Origin: Pseudomonas soli
GTDB taxonomy: Bacteria > Pseudomonadota > Gammaproteobacteria > Pseudomonadales > Pseudomonadaceae
Reading direction: 5' to 3'
Assembly: GCF_900110655.1 (NCBI RefSeq)
Contig: NZ_FOEQ01000006.1
Location: 273,319 to 337,318, forward strand
DNA length: 64,000 bases
Under the pieces are notes generated by a model that had not been told where the DNA came from, made no database searches, and saw only the letters and a program-made list of their open reading frames with translations. Position 1 is the first letter of the stretch, and each line of letters starts with the position of its first letter. A program made the translations under genes and the position numbers. Positions 59,799 to 64,000 of the stretch are shown here, piece by piece.

Positions 59799-61136
59799 TC
59801 AGTTCATGCCCGGCAGGTTCACCTTGGGCCTCAGGTCGTTCTGCACAACCGTCGCCATCGGCGCGACGACACCCTGGCTCTTGAGCAGCTGGCCGATGGT
59901 CGCCTTGATTCGGTACTGAGTAAACATTTGTATGTTCTTCACCTCCACCAGGCGGCGCTGGGCGGTGAAGGTTTCATTCTCGCTGTCGAGCAAGTCGAGC
60001 AGGGTTCGCTCGCCCAGGCCGAACTGCTGCTGATAGGCGCTGCGCACCCGGTTGCTGTGATCGACGTACTGCTGGGCGATCGGCACCTGGGCGTTGGCGT
60101 TTTCCAGAGCATTCCATGCCAGGCCTAACTCCTCATTGAGCTGTCGCAAGGCGTTGTTGCGGATGTCCAGTGCCTGGTTGGCCAGATACGACTTCGATTC
60201 CAGGTCCGCCTTGTTGCTGCCGCCGGCGTACAGGTTGAAGTTCATGCGCAGCATGGCCTGCCATTCGTTGTTGTGGCCGACCGCGCCGTCGAGGTTGTTG
60301 TCGGCCGTTCGTCCGAGTTCGGCATCGAAACGTGGATAGAACGTAGACTTTGCCGCTTCGTATTGCTTCTCGGCAGCCGCGATGTCCGACTCGGCCGAAC
60401 GCAGGATCGGGCTCTCTTCGACCAACTGGTGGCGAGCTTCATCGAGGGTCGCCGGCAACAGGTCGACAAATGGCGCGGGCGTGCTTAACTCGTCGGGCAT
60501 TTGCCCGACGACGCTCAGGTAGTTGGTGTTGGCATCGGCCAGGTTGGTCTGCTCGGTGATCAGGTTGTTGCGGGCCTGGGCCTGGCGCGCTTCGGCCTGG
60601 TCGAGGTCGGCCATGCGGCCTACGCCACGGCTGGTGCGCAACTTGATCTGGTCGAGGATACGATCGTGGTTGCGCAGGTTTTCTTCGGCCAGGCGCACCA
60701 TCTCACGGCGCGATAGCACGTCCAGGTAGACCTGGGCGACGGTCAGCGCGGTGCGCTCGGAGGTCCCCAGCAGGGAGTAGGCACGTGCGTTGACGGTGGC
60801 TTGTTGACGCCCGACCTCGCTGGAGGTGGCAAAACCGTCAAAGACCATTTGCCGCAGGCGGATCGCCGATTCGCCACGGTTGAGCGTCTCCCAGCGGTTG
60901 CGGGTGCTTGGGCTGTCGGTGCCCTCGCGGCCATAACCGGCCGTCACATCGACCCGCGGCAAATAGCCGCCCTGGGCTGCACGCAGTTGATAGTCCGCGG
61001 CCGTGCGCGCGTTCACGCCGGCCTGGATTTCCGGGTGTACCTCGAGGGCCTTCTGCATGGCTTCGGGCAAGGTTTGTGCTTGAACGAAAGAGGCGGCGAG
61101 AGCGAAAGGAAGAGCGGTGAACAGTGACGCACGCAT
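59799..61136 (-). CDS. lapE: TolC-like outer-membrane component LapE, copy 2
   Basis: A 445-residue paralogue of the protein at 55802-57139. Differences concentrate in the signal peptide (MRASLFTALPFALAASFVQA versus a different one) and in scattered helix positions; the last 130 residues are almost identical. Start ATG 61136; the frame is open upstream but that part is promoter. It is not followed by lapB but by the 3' end of mini-lapA, so it is a single-gene transcript. It could be dedicated to LapA, or be a redundant duplicate. Confidence 0.93.
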   Translation of the reverse strand: MRASLFTALPFALAASFVQAQTLPEAMQKALEVHPEIQAGVNARTAADYQLRAAQGGYLPRVDVTAGYGREGTDSPSTRNRWETLNRGESAIRLRQMVFDGFATSSEVGRQQATVNARAYSLLGTSERTALTVAQVYLDVLSRREMVRLAEENLRNHDRILDQIKLRTSRGVGRMADLDQAEARQAQARNNLITEQTNLADANTNYLSVVGQMPDELSTPAPFVDLLPATLDEARHQLVEESPILRSAESDIAAAEKQYEAAKSTFYPRFDAELGRTADNNLDGAVGHNNEWQAMLRMNFNLYAGGSNKADLESKSYLANQALDIRNNALRQLNEELGLAWNALENANAQVPIAQQYVDHSNRVRSAYQQQFGLGERTLLDLLDSENETFTAQRRLVEVKNIQMFTQYRIKATIGQLLKSQGVVAPMATVVQNDLRPKVNLPGMN

Positions 61137-61484
61137 TTTTACTGGTTCCCGAGAGAGCTGTTGTCCCAAATCACAGCCGAAGCCGTGCCTGCCTTGGAAA
61201 ATGGCGAACCCTGATCTGTATGTAGGAAGCTTCCGAATAGGCAGTGCGATTAATACAAAAGAAAGGGGTTGGCTGGCCAAATATCAATGTGACATTACCT
61301 TGGCGATTGTTTAGGATGGCAGCCAGAAGGTCAATAGTTTGGCATAAACTTAATAGCCAGAAATTATAGACGTAAAATTGACGCAATTATGCGTCAAAAA
61401 CATTATTGAAACATTCCATCAGTCGCCGCCTTCGAATGCCGGCCGGGCATGGAAGCCAACTGAACGGGTAGTCCGGAGAGTCCA
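61137..61484. promoter_or_regulatory. Divergent lapE2/lapA regulatory region with promoter and palindrome
   Basis: The 348 bp hold no gene. TTGACGCA (61378-61385) and TGCGTCAA (61390-61397) form a perfect 20-bp palindrome with ATTA at the centre. Its left end supplies a -35 hexamer TTGACG (61378-61383), 17 bp before CATTAT (61401-61406), so the palindrome overlaps the spacer of a likely sigma-70 promoter for lapA. GGAG at 61475-61478 is the lapA ribosome site. FleQ-type control is known for lapA, but this exact element has not been matched to a known box. Confidence 0.6.
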
Positions 61485-64000
61485 ATGAGCACTGTTGTTG
61501 CCATCGTCAAAAGCATTGTTGGCCAAGTCATCGCAGTTTCCCCAGAAGGCATCCGGCGCGTTCTGATCGAAGGCGATCGCCTGCTTGCCGGTGAACAGGT
61601 AGACACCGGCACTGGCGGCGCGGTCACTCTGGAGCTGGCCGACGGCCGTTTGCTCGACCTCGGTCGCGACACCCAGTGGAGTGCCGACGCCCCCGACAGC
61701 AGTATTGACCTGAGCCAGGCCACCGCCCAGGCGGCGCCCTCGGTCGAAGAGCTGCAGCAAGCCATTGCCGCCGGCGTCGACCCAACCACCGAACTTGAAG
61801 CCACCGCAGCCGGCCCGGCCGCGGCGGGCGGCGGTTCGGTAGGCGGCGGGCATAGCTTCGTCCTGCTTCAGGAAACCGCCGGAGTGGTCGACGCGACCAT
61901 CGGCTTCCCCACCGGCCCGATAGGCTTCGGCAACGGCCTGGCGGTCGAGGAGCTGGGCGGACTGGACGGCAACGCTGCCAGCACCAACACGGCCAACGTC
62001 CCGCTCACCACCGGTCTGACCCTGAGCGCCACCCCCACGATCACCGAGGCGGGTGGCGTCATCGTCTATACCGCCACCGTCGGCCAGCCTCCGCTGACCA
62101 ACCTGACCGTGACCCTGTCCAACGGCGCCGTCATCGTGATCCCGGCCGGCCAGACTACCGGCACCGTCAACGTCAATATCCCGGCCAACGACACGCCCTA
62201 CATTGATGGCGGCCAGATTTCCGCGACCATCACCGGTACAAGCGGCGGCAATGGCCTGATCGTCACGCCGAGTACCACCCCGGCGGTGACCCAGGTCACC
62301 GACACCATCGACACCACAACTGCCACGCTGACCGCCAATCCAAGCGTGACCGAAGGTGGCGTGATCACCTACACCGTGACCCTGACCAACCCGGCCCAGA
62401 CCCCGGTCACCGTCACCCTGTCCAATGGCCAGACCGTCACCATCGAAGCCGGCAAGTCGTCAGGCAGCGTTGATTTCCAGACCCCGGCCAATGACGTTTA
62501 TAACAATGGCAGCACTGTAAGCACCACGATCACGGGGGCAACGGGCGGCAACTTCGAGAATCTGGTGGCGAACCCAGCACCAGCGGAAACGAAGATCAAC
62601 GACTCCGTCGACACTACCACCGCCACCCTGACCGCGACCCCAAGTGTGACCGAAGGTGGCGTGATCACCTACACCGTGACTCTGACCAACCCGGCCCAGA
62701 CTCCAGTCACCATCACCCTGTCCAACGGACAGACCGTCACCATCGACGCCGGCAAGTCGTCCGGCAGCGTTGACTTCCAGACCCCGGCCAATGACGTCTA
62801 TAACAATGGCAGCACTGTAAGCACCACGATCACGGGCACAACGGGCGGCAACTTCGAGAAACTGGAGCCGAACCCGGCACCAGCGGAAACGAAGATCAAC
62901 GATTCGATCGACACTACCACTGCCACCCTGACCGCGACCCCAAGCGTCACCGAAGGCGGCGTGATCACCTACACCGTGACTCTGACCAACCCGGCCCAGA
63001 CTCCGGTCAGCGTCACTCTGTCCAATGGCCAGACTATTACCGTCAAAGCCGGCGAAAGCGCTGGCAGCGTCGACTTCCAGACCCCGGCCAACGATGTGTT
63101 CGTCAACGGCAGCACGGTCAGCACCAGCATCACCGGCGCCACCGGCGGCAACTTCGAAAAACTGGTGCCCGACACCACGCCAACCCAGACCGTGATCAGC
63201 GACAGCATCGACACGGTGACCGTCAGCATCGCCAGCAATGGCAACGTGACCGAGGCCGAACAGCCGACCTTTACTGTTTCAGTCAGCCAGAAGCTCGACC
63301 ATGACCTGACCGTGACCCTTTCCAATGGCGCCACTGTGGTTATCGGCGCCGGCCAGACCCAGGCCACCTACAGCCTGCCGGCCCAAGGCGACGACGTATT
63401 CAAGGACGCCGGCTCCGTGACCCTCGGCGTGACCGATGCCAGCGTGACGGGCAAGACCTTCGAGAACCTGCAGTTGGGTGGCGATGCCACCGTGCAGATC
63501 ACCGACACCGTCAGTGAAGTAGTAGCGACCCTCACCGCCGACAAGACCACTGTGTCGGAAGGTGGCCAAATCACCTACACCGTGACGCTGACCAACGCCC
63601 AAGGTCTGCCGGTCAACGGCCACAATGGCCTGACCTTCACCCTGACCGATGGCACCAAGGTCACCATCCCGGCCGGCAGCGCCAGCGGCACCTTCACCAT
63701 TACCGCACCGGATGACGTGTTCGTCGGTGGCCAACCGACCATCACCAACAAGCTGGAAGGCGTCACCGGCGCCGACAACTTCGAAAAACTGACCCTGGTT
63801 CAGGACGAAGTGAAGACCTCCGTCACTGACGAACCGGGCACTGGTACTCCTGGTACCGATAACCAAGGCGACAAGGTCACCGTCACCATCGTCGGCAAGG
63901 GCGATGTCACCGAAGACCAGCAACCCGCCTTCACGGTCAAGGTCAGCCAGAAACTCGACCACGACCTGACCGTCACCCTGTCCAATGGCGACAAGGTCGT
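61485..64000 (+). CDS. lapA: Giant surface adhesin LapA, 5' part (runs off the window)
   Basis: An open frame of 838 codons with no stop at the right edge. Residues 1-125 are the LapA retention module and linker with the LapG site TAAG at 107-110 (LEATAAGPAAAG), followed by GGGHSFVLLQETAG. From about residue 175 come about 100-residue beta-sandwich repeats starting with the pattern TATLTATPSVTEGGVITYTVTLTN (quoted as PSVTEGGVITYTVTLTN). The protein is exported by LapEBC and held in the outer membrane until LapG cleaves it at low c-di-GMP, giving biofilm attachment. The divergent lapE2 is 348 bp away. Confidence 0.93.
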   Translation, partial: MSTVVAIVKSIVGQVIAVSPEGIRRVLIEGDRLLAGEQVDTGTGGAVTLELADGRLLDLGRDTQWSADAPDSSIDLSQATAQAAPSVEELQQAIAAGVDPTTELEATAAGPAAAGGGSVGGGHSFVLLQETAGVVDATIGFPTGPIGFGNGLAVEELGGLDGNAASTNTANVPLTTGLTLSATPTITEAGGVIVYTATVGQPPLTNLTVTLSNGAVIVIPAGQTTGTVNVNIPANDTPYIDGGQISATITGTSGGNGLIVTPSTTPAVTQVTDTIDTTTATLTANPSVTEGGVITYTVTLTNPAQTPVTVTLSNGQTVTIEAGKSSGSVDFQTPANDVYNNGSTVSTTITGATGGNFENLVANPAPAETKINDSVDTTTATLTATPSVTEGGVITYTVTLTNPAQTPVTITLSNGQTVTIDAGKSSGSVDFQTPANDVYNNGSTVSTTITGTTGGNFEKLEPNPAPAETKINDSIDTTTATLTATPSVTEGGVITYTVTLTNPAQTPVSVTLSNGQTITVKAGESAGSVDFQTPANDVFVNGSTVSTSITGATGGNFEKLVPDTTPTQTVISDSIDTVTVSIASNGNVTEAEQPTFTVSVSQKLDHDLTVTLSNGATVVIGAGQTQATYSLPAQGDDVFKDAGSVTLGVTDASVTGKTFENLQLGGDATVQITDTVSEVVATLTADKTTVSEGGQITYTVTLTNAQGLPVNGHNGLTFTLTDGTKVTIPAGSASGTFTITAPDDVFVGGQPTITNKLEGVTGADNFEKLTLVQDEVKTSVTDEPGTGTPGTDNQGDKVTVTIVGKGDVTEDQQPAFTVKVSQKLDHDLTVTLSNGDKV
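62310..63512 (+). repeat. Tandem 300-bp adhesin repeats in lapA
   Basis: Units begin at 62310, 62610, 62910 and 63210. The first three have exactly 300-bp spacing with high nucleotide identity; the fourth (63210-63512) is diverged and 303 bp. A more diverged unit precedes (about 62010-62309) and others follow to the window edge. Each encodes one Big/Calx-like extracellular domain. High identity makes this a recombination and assembly hotspot. Confidence 0.9.

Noticed and set aside
62310..63512. CRISPR-like regular repeats
   Set aside because: The 300-bp period is continuous coding sequence for adhesin domains, without short repeats and unique spacers.
62969..63994. Minus-strand open frames opposite the lapA repeats
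   Set aside because: They reflect the repeat structure and GC bias of lapA on the plus strand; no start signals or domains.

Overview
This is a GC-rich chromosomal window from a Pseudomonas of the P. putida group. The assignment rests on gene content and order (rimK/envZ/ompR/tex/gshA, ssuEADCBF next to lsfA, tauABCD, rho/trxA/ppx/ppk/hemB, lapEBC/lapA), on REP-type hairpins containing the 'CGCGGGGCAAGCCCGCTCCCAC' theme in shorter forms, and on codon usage. Nearly all of it is intact, densely packed core genome. I see no tRNA, rRNA, insertion sequence, prophage or CRISPR array.

Layout. (1) 1-9.1 kb: the 5' end of hslR; rimB-rimK (ribosomal protein S6 glutamylation); the ompR-envZ two-component pair; tex with a translationally coupled thioesterase; gshA with a coupled TetR regulator. 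(2) 9.2-26.7 kb: a sulfur-acquisition block. It holds the sulfonate operon ssuEADCBF, the 1-Cys peroxiredoxin lsfA, an OprD-type porin, the taurine operon tauABCD, a BCCT betaine/choline transporter, an EpsC-type serine acetyltransferase, a cystine ABC transporter and a ChaC-type gamma-glutamylcyclotransferase. (3) 27-45.3 kb: housekeeping genes. These are a ferredoxin-reductase-like flavoenzyme, ubiD, rho, trxA, ppx, ppk, hemB, a DedA protein overlapped end to end by a sterol-desaturase-like gene, elbB, a YaiI-family gene, a cytochrome c/FTR1 iron permease, and a four-gene envelope lipoprotein operon (COG3014-like, YcfL, LpoB-like, CsgG-like). (4) 45.4-50.4 kb: a tightly overlapping MarR-FUSC-DUF1656-HlyD-NodT efflux operon with a palindromic operator on its start codon, followed by two orphan genes (Sel1 repeat protein and HTH regulator). 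(5) 52.2-64 kb: a type I secretion and large-adhesin locus, lapC-lapB-lapE on the minus strand and lapA on the plus strand running off the right edge.

The most interesting part is the Lap locus. The expected divergent lapE/lapA pair is present twice. Between lapE copy 1 and lapE copy 2 lies a complete 708-residue 'mini-LapA'. It has a LapA-type N-terminal retention module, a von Willebrand A domain, RTX repeats and a type I secretion C-terminus, but none of the giant repeats. It also lacks the TAAG site at which the periplasmic protease LapG releases LapA; the full-size LapA next door has TAAG at residues 107-110. This suggests a secreted protein that cannot be released by the c-di-GMP/LapD/LapG switch. 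lapD and lapG are not beside lapC in this window. The upstream region of lapA carries a perfect palindrome inside a good sigma-70-like promoter, and that palindrome is not present in front of the mini gene.

Start codons were chosen from Shine-Dalgarno spacing, overlaps and family lengths. Gene-order comparisons with P. putida KT2440 are from memory and are marked as such.
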